Origin: Alphaproteobacteria bacterium
GTDB taxonomy: Bacteria > Pseudomonadota > Alphaproteobacteria > Thalassobaculales > Thalassobaculaceae
DNA: 64,000 nucleotides
Assembly: GCA_024742605.1 (NCBI GenBank)
Contig: JANSYC010000011.1
Location: 1 to 64,000, forward strand
Direction of reading: 5' to 3'
This document shows, one piece after another, positions 26,839 through 36,826 of the stretch; within the stretch, counting starts at the first letter, position 1, and the number at the start of each line of letters is the position of its first letter. The translations under genes and the position numbers were made by a program. The notes under the pieces were generated by a model. The model was not told the origin of the DNA and did no database searches. It saw only the letters and a program-made list of their open reading frames with translations.

Positions 26839-29151
26839 CTAGAACCGTGTTCCGAAGCTGAACCGGAACAGTTCGGTCTCGTCATAATCTTCCTTCAGCA
26901 CAGCCTGGGCCGCATCGACACGGATCTGGCCGAAGGCGGTGGTGAAGGAGAGGCCCAAGCCTACCGAGGCGCGGATGGCGTTATCGTCGGCGATGTCCGT
27001 ACCGCTCGCTTCGACGTCCCAGAGCGAGCCGACATCCGTGAACAGGAAGGTCCGGACCCCCAGATCATCCGGCAGACCGTTCGGGAACGTCACCTCCGCG
27101 GTGCCGACATAGTACTTGTTACCGCCCAGCGCGTCGTCGGTCGTCAGATCCCGCGGGCCTACGCCGTCGCGCTCGAAGCCGCGGAAATTGTTGCCGCCGA
27201 CGAAGAACCGCTCGGCGATGTTCACGTCTTCGCCGATACCGACAATATTTCCGGCCTGGGCAAAAACCGCGAAGTTCCATTCGTCCGTAATCGGATAGTA
27301 GTAGCCGCCGCGCAGCCTGGTCCTCAGGAACCGTTCGTCGCCGCCGAGACCCGCCACATCGTTGGACAGCTGGATATAGTAGCCCGAGCGCGGATCGAGA
27401 CGATTGTCCCGCTTGTCGTAGGTCAGGCTCTGACCGACCTGGGAGACCAGACGCGCGCCTTCCTGATCCTTGATGAAGCGCGAGGCATCCTCGTCGACAT
27501 CCTTGATCTCGGTCTGCTTCAGCGTGTAGTTGACCGACTGCCGCAGATCGGGCGCCAGATCGTAGGCTGCCCGCAGCACGCCGCCGACCCGCAGCTCATC
27601 GAACGAGCTGGATTCCTGCTCCCGTTCGACCCGGAACAGGTCGAACCCGGCCGCCACGTCACGCTCCAGAAAATACGGCTCGGTGAACGAGATGTCGAAT
27701 TCGGTCGAACTGGCAGATCCCGAAATGCCAAAGCGAAGATCCTGTCCGCGACCCAGCAGATTCCGTTCCCGGATCGCGACATCGCCGATGACCGACTCGA
27801 CCGTCGAGAACCCGACGCCGAACGAGATCTCGCCGGTCGGCTGCTCTTCGACCTCAACCTCGACCAAGGTCCGGTCCGGGGTACTGCCTTCGGTGTTCCG
27901 GACATCAATGGACTTGAAGAAGCCCAGATTTCGAATGCGCCGCTCCGACCGTCTGAGCTGGGTGGTGTTGAAGGCGTCGCCCTCTACCAGACTCATCTCG
28001 CGGCGGATCACCCGGTCGAGGGTCCGGACGTTGCCGATGATATCGACCCGTTCCACGAACACCCGGGCGCCCTCACCGATCTGGAACTCCAGATCGATGA
28101 CATTGGCCTCGCGGTCCCGGTTCGGCCTGGGCCGGACGCTCACGAAGGCGTAGCCCAGCGTGCCGAGGTAATCCGTGATCGCGTCGACCGTCGCGTCGAC
28201 CTCGTTCGCATTGTAGATATCGCCCTGTTCGTAGGCGATCAGCGGAACCAGGGCGTCCTCCGTCACACGCGGCAGAGCGACGTCGAAAGTCGAAGCGCCG
28301 AAACTGTAGCGTTGCCCTTCCTCCACCGTGAAGGTCACCGCGAAGGACTGCCGGTCCGGCGACAGTTCCGCTACCGCCGAAAGCACCTGGAAGTCCGCGT
28401 ACCCGTTCTCCAGGTAGAATTGCCGCAACCGTTCCCGGTCGAAGCTCAGCCGATCCGGATCATACGTATCGTCGCTCGAGAGGATCCGATAGAAGGCGTA
28501 TTCTTTGGTTGCGATCTCACCGCGCAGCGTGCTGTCGCTGAAGCGCTTGTTGCCGATGAAATTGATCACCTGGACGGGTGTCAGGGCGCCCTCGTCGATC
28601 TCGAAGACCAGATCGACCCGATTCTGCGGCTGCTGAATGATTTTCGGCTCGACGGTGACGGAATACCGCCCCGATCGCCGATAGATGTCCATGACCCGCT
28701 GGACGTCCTGCTGTACCCGGGTCCGGGTGAAAACCCGCCGCGGCTTCAGATCGATCTCGTTGGTGAGTTCGGTGTCTTCGATCCGCCGATTTCCCTCGAA
28801 CGCGATCCGGTTGATCACCGGGTTCTCGACCACGGTGACCACCAGCACGTCGCCCTGGCGCCGGATCGTCACATCGGCAAACAGACCGGTCGCGAAAAGC
28901 GCCTTGAGAGACTGGTCGAGCTGCTCAGCGGTGAGGCTTTGGCCAGCACGCACCGACATATTGGAGCGAACGGTCGCCGGGTCGATCCGCTGGGTCCCCT
29001 CGACGACGATCTCGGAGACGATGTCATACCCGCTGGTCTGCGCGACGGCCGGCGTCTGGGACGGCCAAATACCCAGCAGACTTCCCGCGACGAAGAGCCC
29101 GATCGCCCCGATCGTCAGGATCGCATACCCGCGCGTGAACACTGACGGCAA
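26839..29151 (-). CDS. bamA: Outer membrane protein assembly factor BamA
   Basis: This 770-residue protein has a signal peptide (cleavage near AVAQ, residue ~38) and five POTRA repeats. The first begins YDIVSEIVVEGTQRIDPATV and the last ends near residue 430. A C-terminal Omp85 beta-barrel ends in a Phe (FSFGTRF), as expected for an outer membrane protein. Strand motifs such as GRGQDLRFGISGS, the DKRDNRLDPRSGYYIQLS turn and the VRGF-type loop (NNFRGFERDGVG) are visible. It inserts beta-barrel proteins into the outer membrane. It sits between rseP and ompH, the normal alphaproteobacterial order. Confidence 0.96.
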   Translation of the reverse strand: MPSVFTRGYAILTIGAIGLFVAGSLLGIWPSQTPAVAQTSGYDIVSEIVVEGTQRIDPATVRSNMSVRAGQSLTAEQLDQSLKALFATGLFADVTIRRQGDVLVVTVVENPVINRIAFEGNRRIEDTELTNEIDLKPRRVFTRTRVQQDVQRVMDIYRRSGRYSVTVEPKIIQQPQNRVDLVFEIDEGALTPVQVINFIGNKRFSDSTLRGEIATKEYAFYRILSSDDTYDPDRLSFDRERLRQFYLENGYADFQVLSAVAELSPDRQSFAVTFTVEEGQRYSFGASTFDVALPRVTEDALVPLIAYEQGDIYNANEVDATVDAITDYLGTLGYAFVSVRPRPNRDREANVIDLEFQIGEGARVFVERVDIIGNVRTLDRVIRREMSLVEGDAFNTTQLRRSERRIRNLGFFKSIDVRNTEGSTPDRTLVEVEVEEQPTGEISFGVGFSTVESVIGDVAIRERNLLGRGQDLRFGISGSASSTEFDISFTEPYFLERDVAAGFDLFRVEREQESSSFDELRVGGVLRAAYDLAPDLRQSVNYTLKQTEIKDVDEDASRFIKDQEGARLVSQVGQSLTYDKRDNRLDPRSGYYIQLSNDVAGLGGDERFLRTRLRGGYYYPITDEWNFAVFAQAGNIVGIGEDVNIAERFFVGGNNFRGFERDGVGPRDLTTDDALGGNKYYVGTAEVTFPNGLPDDLGVRTFLFTDVGSLWDVEASGTDIADDNAIRASVGLGLSFTTAFGQIRVDAAQAVLKEDYDETELFRFSFGTRF

Positions 29152-29300
29152 GGAGTAACCTCTGCGGAAGATGAACTACCCCACCCGGGGTTCGGAGCCG
29201 GACTATAGCGTCCCGTTCCACCCGGGCAAACCCCAGCCGACATCGAACTTAAGATATTGATCAAACGGCTCCGATTTCGATCGCCGTTCGACCGGGTTTG

Positions 29301-30425
29301 TCAGCTCACAAGGGATCCGAAGAACTCGATCACCTTGAGTTGAATCAAGTCGTTCCAGGTGACGAACAACATCAGTGAAACCACCAGCGCGAGTCCGGCA
29401 TAGGCGGCCGCTTCCTGAACTTTTTCACCGAGGGGCCGGCCGCGGATCCATTCCAGGGCATAGAAGAACAGATGACCGCCATCCAGGATTGGAACCGGGA
29501 ACAGGTTCACCACGCCCAAGGTCACCGACAGCGCCGCCACGAACCAAATTGTGGTGGCGATTCCCAGCTGCGCCACTTCACCGGACATCTGGGCGATCCG
29601 GAGCGGCCCACCCAAATCCTCTGTGCCGCGGACCCCGGCAATCATTTCGCCCAGTCCCACAATCGTCTGCCTGGCGATCGACCAAGATTCGGCAACCGCA
29701 AGACTGACCGATCTCACCGGCCCCGGATACTCCCGCGTCATGCTTGAGCTGCGGACGCCCAATTGGCCGAAGGTGCGCTCGATCCCAAACCGATCGACCT
29801 CGGTGCGCACGGTGGGCGTGAGAGTGATGTCCAGGATCTGACCGTCCCGCTCGATCTCCGCCTGAATCGGCTGACCCGGGCGCTCAAAGACATAGCCGCG
29901 CAGGTCGCCGAATTCGGTGACCGGGGTTCCGTCCACCGCCACAAAACGATCCCCCGGTTGCAGATCGGCGACGGCGGCGGCAGAATCTGGCACCACCTCA
30001 TCGACCACTGCGGGCGCGTAGGGGCGACCGGATATGCCGTACAGCAGTGACAGAATCAGGATGGCAAACAGGAAATTCGCGATAGGTCCGGCTGCGACCA
30101 CCGCGGAGCGCGCGCCGAGGGATTTATGGTGGAACGACACCGCCTTCTCTTCGTCGGTCATACCGCCATCATCTGCGGCGCCGGCACTGGTGGGGTCGCT
30201 GTCGCCGAACATTTTCACGTAACCGCCCAGGGGCAACAGGGCGATCCGCCAGCGCGTTCCGGCCCGGTCGGTCCAGTGCGCCAGTTCCGGCCCGAAGCCG
30301 ATCGAGAACGCCTCCACCCGCACACCGGCGCGCCGCGCGATCAGGTAGTGTCCCATCTCGTGCACGAAGACCAAGACGGTGAGGATCGCCAGAAACGGAA
30401 GAATGTAAGTCGTCAGCATATCCAT
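29301..30425 (-). CDS. rseP: RIP metalloprotease RseP (site-2 protease)
   Basis: This 374-residue inner-membrane zinc protease carries HEMGH (His22, Glu23, His26) in the first transmembrane helix and a C-terminal NLFPVPILDGGHL motif that supplies the third ligand. A PDZ domain lies around residues 125-205 (VVDEVVPDSAAAVADLQPGD and DGTPVTEFGDL). Only one PDZ is clear, against two in E. coli RseP, which is normal for this class. It cleaves anti-sigma factors or remnant signal peptides within the membrane. A 151-base gap separates it from dxr, so an internal promoter is possible. Confidence 0.93.
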   Translation of the reverse strand: MDMLTTYILPFLAILTVLVFVHEMGHYLIARRAGVRVEAFSIGFGPELAHWTDRAGTRWRIALLPLGGYVKMFGDSDPTSAGAADDGGMTDEEKAVSFHHKSLGARSAVVAAGPIANFLFAILILSLLYGISGRPYAPAVVDEVVPDSAAAVADLQPGDRFVAVDGTPVTEFGDLRGYVFERPGQPIQAEIERDGQILDITLTPTVRTEVDRFGIERTFGQLGVRSSSMTREYPGPVRSVSLAVAESWSIARQTIVGLGEMIAGVRGTEDLGGPLRIAQMSGEVAQLGIATTIWFVAALSVTLGVVNLFPVPILDGGHLFFYALEWIRGRPLGEKVQEAAAYAGLALVVSLMLFVTWNDLIQLKVIEFFGSLVS

Positions 30426-30576
30426 TGCGCCCGGCGCTCCATTGGTCGCGTTTCAATCTGTCCCGTCCGCCCGATCGAGCCCGACACTAAACCCGCGACG
30501 GTCCCGGGACAATGAATCTGGTATAACCTCGGCGGCAAGCAAGGCCATTTTAGGGCATGGACCGACAGCGAACCGT

Positions 30577-31749
30577 CTAGGCCACGGCCCGCACGGCTTC
30601 TCCTGCCAGGCGCCGGGCATGGTCATCGATGGCAAAGACCTCATCCAGACCCGGCACCCGTTCGCCGACCAAACGATCGATCGTGCGCTCGACGATGGCC
30701 GGAATATCGCAGAACCCGATCCGCCGTTCGACAAAGGCGGCGACGGCGACTTCATTCGCGGCATTCAGCACAGCTGGTGCCGCCTCTCCGGCAGCCAGGG
30801 CCGCGCGGGCGAGCCGGAGGGCGGGGAAGCGCTCTTCGTCCGGCGCCTCAAAGGTCAGTTGTCCCCATGTGCTGAGATCCAGCCGCTCGGTAGGCGACGG
30901 CATCCGCTCCGGCCACGCCAGAGTATGGGCGATCGGGGTGCGCATATCGGGCACGCCGAGCTGAGCCAGAACCGAGCCGTCGATGTAGCTGACCAAGCTG
31001 TGGACAACGGATTGCGGGTGCACCAGAACCTGGATCCGGTCCTCCGTCATATGGAACAGGTGCGCCGCCTCGATCATCTCAAGGCCTTTATTGAACATGC
31101 TGGCGCTGTCGATCGAGATCTTCAGACCCATCGTCCAATTCGGATGCGCTGCCGCCTGCTCCGGTGTCTTGGTCGACATCTCCTGTCTGCTCAGCGTCCG
31201 GAACGGCCCCCCGGAGGCGGTCAGGATAATCTTATCGATGCCAGCACGCCTCTGATCATCGAACACCTGAAAGATCGCGTTGTGCTCACTGTCCACCGGC
31301 AGAATGGTCGCGCCCGCAGCCCGGGCCTCGGCCATGAACAGATGCCCCGCGCAGACCAGGGCCTCCTTGTTCGCCAGGGCCACGATCCGGCCCCGCCGCA
31401 CCGCTTCCAGGGTGGGTTTCAGACCGGCGGCTCCCACGATTGCCGCCATGGTCCAGTCGGCCTGCCGGCGGGCGGCTTCAAGAACCGCTCCCGGGCCACA
31501 CAGGATCTCCGTGCTGCGACCGGCAAGCGCGGTCCGCAACGCAGGCTCTTCCTGGGGATCGTCCAGCGCCACCGTCTCGGCGTCCAACGCAAGCGCTTGT
31601 TCGGCCAAAAGCTTCGCGTTCCGGCCCGCCGCCAGCGCGACCACGCGAAACCGGTCCGGGTGGCGCAAGAGCAGATCGACCGTGCTGGTTCCGACCGATC
31701 CGGTAGAGCCCAGAACGCTCACGGTGCGCGGCTCGGACCAGGTCACCAT
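30577..31749 (-). CDS. dxr: 1-deoxy-D-xylulose 5-phosphate reductoisomerase
   Basis: This 390-residue enzyme forms MEP in the non-mevalonate isoprenoid pathway using NADPH. The dinucleotide loop is VLGSTGSVGTSTVDLL. Then come ANKEALVCAGHL, PVDSEHNAIFQ (metal ligands Asp and Glu), LTASGGPFR (substrate loop) and HPNWTMGLKISIDSA (SMFNKGLE follows). It overlaps cdsA by seven bases. Its product feeds the undecaprenyl chain made by the adjacent uppS. Confidence 0.96.
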   Translation of the reverse strand: MVTWSEPRTVSVLGSTGSVGTSTVDLLLRHPDRFRVVALAAGRNAKLLAEQALALDAETVALDDPQEEPALRTALAGRSTEILCGPGAVLEAARRQADWTMAAIVGAAGLKPTLEAVRRGRIVALANKEALVCAGHLFMAEARAAGATILPVDSEHNAIFQVFDDQRRAGIDKIILTASGGPFRTLSRQEMSTKTPEQAAAHPNWTMGLKISIDSASMFNKGLEMIEAAHLFHMTEDRIQVLVHPQSVVHSLVSYIDGSVLAQLGVPDMRTPIAHTLAWPERMPSPTERLDLSTWGQLTFEAPDEERFPALRLARAALAAGEAAPAVLNAANEVAVAAFVERRIGFCDIPAIVERTIDRLVGERVPGLDEVFAIDDHARRLAGEAVRAVA

Positions 31750-32594
31750 GCCAGCACGCTCTGGCCGGACAGAACTACCACCAGGGCGACCAAGGGGATC
31801 ACCGTCATCTGCGCGTCAACCCGATCGAGGACACCGCCGTGCCCCGGGATCAGTCCGCCCGAATCCTTCACTTTGAAATTCCGCTTCAACGCGGATTCCA
31901 TCAAATCGCCGCCCTGCCCCACCACGGACAGAAGGATCGTCATCGGAAACAGCACTTCAGCCCGTGCCCCCGGAACCAGCAGCAAGGTCACCAAGGCAAC
32001 CGCCCCCGCCGCACAGACACCACCTACGGCCCCGGACCACGTCTTACCCGGACTGATCGAGGGCCAGAGTTTCGGTCCCCCGACGCTGCGCCCGACAAAA
32101 TAGGCACCGACATCGGTCGCCGCGACCGTGGCGAGCATCCAGGCGACTATAGCGAACCCGGTTCCCGGAAGCTCCCGCAGCCAGATCAGGGCGACGCCGG
32201 TGACCATGGTCGACAGCACTGCCGTGATCATCCACCCGGCCTTGGCGATGCCCCGCGAGGATGCCACGACCGCCGACAGAAGGCCGCCTGCCAGCCCCAC
32301 CGCGATACCGATACCCGGCCCCATCGCGAACGACACCCCAATTGCCGCGACCACGGGCACCACGACCAGCCATTGCGCACGCGTGCGCTGCTCTTCCCGG
32401 CCGATCAGCGCGCCCCATTCGACCGCCATGAGTACCGCAACCGCCAGGATCGACAGCCGGAACCCGATACCACCGATCAAGACGGCGCCGAGCGCGCCCA
32501 GAACCAGGACCACCGATGAAACCGTCCTCAGACGCAGATCGCTGACCGGTTTAGGTTTCGGCGTGGGAACGGGAGACGTGGGTGCGGCGGACAT
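31743..32594 (-). CDS. cdsA: Phosphatidate cytidylyltransferase
   Basis: This 283-residue integral membrane enzyme makes CDP-diacylglycerol. The family signature near the C-terminus is complete: ESALKRNFKVKDSGGLIPGH followed by GGVLDRVD, with the metal-binding Asp residues. About seven to eight hydrophobic segments precede it. The order frr-uppS-cdsA-dxr-rseP is standard. It begins six bases after uppS ends and overlaps dxr. Confidence 0.95.
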   Translation of the reverse strand: MSAAPTSPVPTPKPKPVSDLRLRTVSSVVLVLGALGAVLIGGIGFRLSILAVAVLMAVEWGALIGREEQRTRAQWLVVVPVVAAIGVSFAMGPGIGIAVGLAGGLLSAVVASSRGIAKAGWMITAVLSTMVTGVALIWLRELPGTGFAIVAWMLATVAATDVGAYFVGRSVGGPKLWPSISPGKTWSGAVGGVCAAGAVALVTLLLVPGARAEVLFPMTILLSVVGQGGDLMESALKRNFKVKDSGGLIPGHGGVLDRVDAQMTVIPLVALVVVLSGQSVLAW

Positions 32595-32600
32595 CCGTCG

Positions 32601-33338
32601 TCAACCGACCGCTCGGCCGTAGCGGCGATCCCGGCGCGCGAACTCACCCAGAGCATCAGCCAAAGCAGTCCCATCGAAATCGGGCCACAGCACGTCCGTG
32701 AAGAAAAACTCCGCATAGGCGCATTGCCAAAGCAGGAAATTCGAAATCCGTTGTTCGCCGCTGGTCCGGATCAGCAGATCGGGGTCCGGAAGGTCGCCGG
32801 TGAACATCCGTCCCCGCACCGCGCTCTCATCGATCTGGTCCGGATCGACCCGGCCTGCCGCCGCATCCCTCGCCAAGCTCCGAGCCGCCTCGGTGATCTC
32901 CGCCCGTCCGCCGTAGCTGATGGCAAGAGTCAGAAACAGGCCGGCATTGCCTTCGGTCTCGCGCTCGGCGTGATCGATCAGGGACAGGAGATCATTCGAA
33001 AGGGTCGCCCGGTCTCCGATCACTCGGAACCGAATATTGTTCCGCTTCATCTCGGCGATTTCGCGCCGGAGGTAGAACCGGATCAGGCTCATGATCTCGC
33101 TGACCTCTTCGGGTGGCCTGCTCCAGTTTTCGCTAGAAAACCCGAACAGCGTCAGATGGGTGATCCCAAGGTCTCCGGCCGCCTCGATCGTCCGCCGGAC
33201 CGCCCGGGCGCCCTCGCGATGTCCCAGGGTCCGCGGCAGGCCGCGGGCACGCGCCCAACGGCCGTTGCCGTCCATGATGACAGCGACATGCAGGGGGAGC
33301 GCCTGTTCGGCGGCTGTAACGGCCACGTCCACCATCAT
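32601..33338 (-). CDS. uppS: Isoprenyl transferase (undecaprenyl diphosphate synthase)
   Basis: This 245-residue cis-prenyltransferase extends farnesyl diphosphate to the C55 lipid carrier for peptidoglycan and LPS. Visible marks are VIMDGNGRWARARGLPR (catalytic Asp), GHREGARAVR, LTLFGFSSENWSRPPEEV, and the late RTSGEQRISNFLLWQCAYAE motif. The start ATG abuts the frr stop with a one-base overlap. The enzyme is cytosolic or peripheral to the membrane. Confidence 0.96.
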   Translation of the reverse strand: MMVDVAVTAAEQALPLHVAVIMDGNGRWARARGLPRTLGHREGARAVRRTIEAAGDLGITHLTLFGFSSENWSRPPEEVSEIMSLIRFYLRREIAEMKRNNIRFRVIGDRATLSNDLLSLIDHAERETEGNAGLFLTLAISYGGRAEITEAARSLARDAAAGRVDPDQIDESAVRGRMFTGDLPDPDLLIRTSGEQRISNFLLWQCAYAEFFFTDVLWPDFDGTALADALGEFARRDRRYGRAVG

Positions 33339-33898
33339 CAGACCTGCATGATGTCCTTTTCCTTGGCCGACAACAGCTCGTCGATCATACCGGTGTACTT
33401 ATCGGTCAGGTCCTGGACCTCACTCTCGTACAGGCGCTTGTCATCCTCGCTAAGATCGCCGTCCTTCTCCATCTTCTTGAGCTGGTCCATGCCGTCCCGG
33501 CGCACGTTGCGCACGGCAACCCGCCCGCTCTCGGCATACCGTGCCGCGACCCGCGACAGCTCGGTCCGGCGTTCCTCGGTCAGATCCGGCAGCGGGATCC
33601 GAATCAGCTGTCCGTCGCTCATCGGATTGAGCCCCAGATCGGATGTCCGGATGGCCTTTTCGACCGCCTTGACCATGCTCTTGTCCCAGACCTGGATCGT
33701 CAGCATGCGCGGCTCCGGCACGCTGACGCTGCCGACCTGATTGATCGGCATATGGCTGCCATAGGCCTCGACCTGCACCGTGTCCAACAGGTTCACCGAG
33801 GCCCGACCGGTTCTCAGCCCCTGGAATTCCTTCTTCAGCGCATCGAGTGCGCCGGTCATGCGTTTCTCGAGATCATCAAGATCAAGATCTTCGGCCAT
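33338..33898 (-). CDS. frr: Ribosome recycling factor
   Basis: This 186-residue protein releases ribosomes after termination together with EF-G. The family features are [60 protein letters not shown], and the helical C-terminus with [20 protein letters not shown]. It follows pyrH after a 154-base gap (33899-34052), which is AT-richer and may hold a promoter for the frr-uppS-cdsA part, but no clear -35/-10 pair was found. Confidence 0.97.
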   Translation of the reverse strand: MAEDLDLDDLEKRMTGALDALKKEFQGLRTGRASVNLLDTVQVEAYGSHMPINQVGSVSVPEPRMLTIQVWDKSMVKAVEKAIRTSDLGLNPMSDGQLIRIPLPDLTEERRTELSRVAARYAESGRVAVRNVRRDGMDQLKKMEKDGDLSEDDKRLYESEVQDLTDKYTGMIDELLSAKEKDIMQV

Positions 33899-34052
33899 TG
33901 AGACATCCTCATGCTTTCACGTCGAATTTCGCTGATCATACCCCGACGCTCGACAATTTCCATTGCATCCGGACATTTCGACTTCGGTGCGACCCTGCGG
34001 CCGGAAAATGGTCAAAATCGGGATATCGCAAGGCAAAGACAGCCGGAGCACA

Positions 34053-34805
34053 TTATTCCGTGATGATGGTGAAGCGGCCCCGGCCCTGCACCACATCCGC
34101 AAAGGCCCCGTTGTTGTGGATCGAAAAAACCAGGATCGGAATGCCGTTCTCACGGGCCAGCGAAATCGCCGAGGCGTCCATCACCTTCAGATCGTCCCGC
34201 AGGACATCCATGTAGGTGAGCGTCTCGTACCGCTTGGCGGTCGGCACCTTGACCGGATCGGCGTCGTATACGCCGTCAACCTTGGTGGCCTTGAGCATCG
34301 CGTCGCAGCCCATCTCGGATGCCCGCAGGGCCGCGGCGGTGTCGGTCGTGAAGAACGGGTTTCCGGTTCCGGCCGCGAAGATCACCACCCGCCCCTTCTC
34401 CATATGCCGCATGGCGCGGCGGCGGATATAAGGCTCGCATACGGCCGCGATCGGCAGGGCGGAGAGCACCCGGGTCGGGCAGCCCCGCTTCTCGAGGGCG
34501 GACTGCATGGCCAGCGAGTTCATCACCGTCGCCAGCATGCCCATGTAATCGCCGGTGGCCCGCTCCATGCCGGCGGCCGCGCCGGATATCCCGCGGAAGA
34601 TGTTGCCGCCGCCGATCACCAGACAGACCTCGCCGCCGGCGTCGAGCACCGATTCCACCTCGCCCGCGACCCGGTCGACCATGTTGGGATCAAGCCCGTA
34701 GGAGAGGTCTCCCATCAAGGCCTCTCCGGAGATCTTCAGCAACACCCGCTTGAATCTCGGCCCGCTCTTTGAGCCATCTGCGTCTGTCGCCGTATCTCCG
34801 GACAT
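34053..34805 (-). CDS. pyrH: UMP kinase
   Basis: This UMP kinase of about 250 residues is of the amino-acid-kinase fold. It begins (after a Ser/Asp-rich lead) with [15 protein letters not shown]. Then come [52 protein letters not shown] and [12 protein letters not shown]. The ATG selected follows GAGAGG at about 6 bases; an earlier in-frame ATG adds 12 unlikely residues. It is 43 bases downstream of tsf in the usual rpsB-tsf-pyrH-frr order. Confidence 0.96.
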   Translation of the reverse strand: MSGDTATDADGSKSGPRFKRVLLKISGEALMGDLSYGLDPNMVDRVAGEVESVLDAGGEVCLVIGGGNIFRGISGAAAGMERATGDYMGMLATVMNSLAMQSALEKRGCPTRVLSALPIAAVCEPYIRRRAMRHMEKGRVVIFAAGTGNPFFTTDTAAALRASEMGCDAMLKATKVDGVYDADPVKVPTAKRYETLTYMDVLRDDLKVMDASAISLARENGIPILVFSIHNNGAFADVVQGRGRFTIITE

Positions 34806-34848
34806 TGAGGCCTCTCCGGTTGTTCGATCTCTGTCCGGCAAAAGCCGG

Positions 34849-35769
34849 TCAGTGCTTCAGCGTCGCCGCGACCTCGGCCGCGAAATCGCTCTCTTCCTTC
34901 TCGACACCCTCGCCCAACTGGAAACGGACGAAGCCGTTCAATGTAATCGGAGTTCCCAGGTCTTTCGAGGCGTTTTCGAGCACCTTGCGGATCTGGGTCT
35001 CGCCGTCGACCATCGACGTCTGCTCCAGGAGGACAACCTCCTGGTAGAACTTCCGCATCCGGCCTTCGACCATCTTCTCGGCGATCTCCTGCGACTTGCC
35101 GGACGCCTTGGCCTGATCGATCAGAACCGTCCGCTCCCGCTCGACCAGGCTCTGGTCGAGATCGTCGGTGGACAGGCTCTGCGGATTGGCAGCGGCCACG
35201 TGCAGGGCGATCTGCTTGGCGATATCGGACAGCTTGTCCTTGTCAGCGCTCGACTCGATCGCCACCAGCACGCCGATCTTGCCGAGGCCGGCAGCGGCGG
35301 CGTTGTGCATGTACGGCACCACGACCCCATCTCCAACCGAAAGGGACGCGGCCCGACGGAAGGTCATGTTCTCGCCGATGGTGGCGATGTTGTGGGTCAG
35401 CTCTTCCTCGACGGTGCGGCCGGTCCCCGGAAAGGCGGTGGCCTTCAACGCTTCGACATCGGATGTGCCGAGCGCCAGCTTGGCGACGGTTCCGACGAAA
35501 CCTTGGAATGCCTCGTTGCGGGCGACGAAATCGGTCTCGGAATTGATCTCCACGACAGCACCCTTGGTGCCGTCGACCGCGACCCCGACCAGACCCTCAG
35601 CCGCGACGCGGCCCGATTTCTTGGCGGCGGCGGCCAGACCTTTCTTGCGCAGCCAGTCGATCGCGGCTTCGACGTCGCCGTCGGTCTCCCCGAGCGCCTT
35701 TTTGCAATCCATCATGCCTGCGCCAGTCTTCTCGCGCAGTTCCTTAACCAGGGCAGCGGTGACAGCCAT
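34849..35769 (-). CDS. tsf: Translation elongation factor Ts
   Basis: This 306-residue nucleotide-exchange factor recycles EF-Tu. An N-terminal UBA-like part ([20 protein letters not shown]) precedes the [14 protein letters not shown] core motif and two dimerisation-type repeats. The start ATG gives [11 protein letters not shown], which matches the family; the open frame extends 16 codons further but GAGGAAGG precedes the chosen ATG. It is separated from rpsB by 117 bases containing a GC-rich hairpin. Confidence 0.97.
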   Translation of the reverse strand: MAVTAALVKELREKTGAGMMDCKKALGETDGDVEAAIDWLRKKGLAAAAKKSGRVAAEGLVGVAVDGTKGAVVEINSETDFVARNEAFQGFVGTVAKLALGTSDVEALKATAFPGTGRTVEEELTHNIATIGENMTFRRAASLSVGDGVVVPYMHNAAAAGLGKIGVLVAIESSADKDKLSDIAKQIALHVAAANPQSLSTDDLDQSLVERERTVLIDQAKASGKSQEIAEKMVEGRMRKFYQEVVLLEQTSMVDGETQIRKVLENASKDLGTPITLNGFVRFQLGEGVEKEESDFAAEVAATLKH

Positions 35770-35832
35770 CGTGCCTTCCTCGTCTTTCACTAACGAACGG
35801 TCGCCGCTCACCGGCAACCCTCATCCGAGCGA

Positions 35833-35856
35833 ACGGCGCCGCGAGAACGGCGCCGT
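35833..35856 (-). terminator. Hairpin between rpsB and tsf
   Basis: ACGGCGCCG (35833-35841) and CGGCGCCGT (35848-35856) form a perfect 9-bp stem with a six-base loop. It lies 31-54 bases after the rpsB stop and before tsf. It lacks a T-run, so partial attenuation or RNA processing between the two genes is more likely than full termination. Confidence 0.45.
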
Positions 35857-35886
35857 CACACGGTCTCAAACCTCAACCGCGACAGA

Positions 35887-36711
35887 TCAAGCCTTGGCGG
35901 CTTGATCGGCCTCCGGAGCCGCTTCGGCGACCGGCTCGGCAGGAGCCGCTTCCGGAGCCGCCGCGAGTTCCGGCTCGACCGGAGCCTGCTCGCTGGCCCC
36001 CACATCGACGCCGGACGCGGTCTGCTCAGCCTGCAGGCCGTCGCGAACCGACCGCACCAACAGATCGCAATAGAACTCGATCGCCCGCATGGCATCGTCG
36101 TTGCCCGGAATCGGATACTCGACCCCGTCGGGATTGCTGTTGCTGTCCAGCACGGCCACAACCGGGATCCCCAGGGTGTTGGCCTCTTGAACCGCCAGCT
36201 GCTCCTTGTTGGTGTCGATCACCACCATGATGTCAGGCAACCCGCCCATTTCCTTGATTCCGCCAAGTGCGCGCTCCAGCTTGTCGCGCTCGCGGGTCAG
36301 GTTCAGCAGTTCCTTCTTGGTCAGACCAGCCTCGCCCTTGCCCAGGCGCTCCTCAAGCTCCTTGAGGCGCCGGATCGAGTTGGAAATGGTCTTCCAGTTG
36401 GTCAGCATGCCGCCGAGCCAGCGGTGGTTGACGTAGTACTGGCCGGACTTGATCGCAGCCTGAGCCACCATCTCGGAGGCCTGACGCTTGGTGCCGACGA
36501 ACAGCACGCGACCGTTGTTGGCCACGACATTGCGGACCGCTTCAAGCGCACGGTGCAGCAAAGGAACGGTCTGACGCAGGTCCAGAATATGAACGTTGTT
36601 GCGTGTGCCGAAGATGAAGGGTTCCATCTTCGGGTTCCAGCGCCGCGTGTGGTGGCCGAAATGAATGCCGGCTTCAAGAAGCTGGCGCATCGTGAAAGTT
36701 GGGAGAGCCAT
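35887..36711 (-). CDS. rpsB: 30S ribosomal protein S2
   Basis: This 274-residue S2 begins [20 protein letters not shown], followed by [20 protein letters not shown] and [51 protein letters not shown] and [17 protein letters not shown] complete the family pattern. After residue ~230 comes an Ala/Glu/Pro-rich tail of about 45 residues, common in Alphaproteobacteria and absent from E. coli S2. It is the first gene of the minus-strand block. On the reverse strand TTGCAA near 36870 could be a -35 box, but the matching -10 is poor. Confidence 0.97.
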   Translation of the reverse strand: MALPTFTMRQLLEAGIHFGHHTRRWNPKMEPFIFGTRNNVHILDLRQTVPLLHRALEAVRNVVANNGRVLFVGTKRQASEMVAQAAIKSGQYYVNHRWLGGMLTNWKTISNSIRRLKELEERLGKGEAGLTKKELLNLTRERDKLERALGGIKEMGGLPDIMVVIDTNKEQLAVQEANTLGIPVVAVLDSNSNPDGVEYPIPGNDDAMRAIEFYCDLLVRSVRDGLQAEQTASGVDVGASEQAPVEPELAAAPEAAPAEPVAEAAPEADQAAKA

Positions 36712-36826
36712 GTTTTTCCTCGTCTTCTCCGGTTACTCCGCCACGGACAGACACCGATCGATATCGGCACCGGAGCGACCTGACCAAGTCGGGATAACCC
36801 GAACCCTGGGGGCCGCGCGCCCGTGT

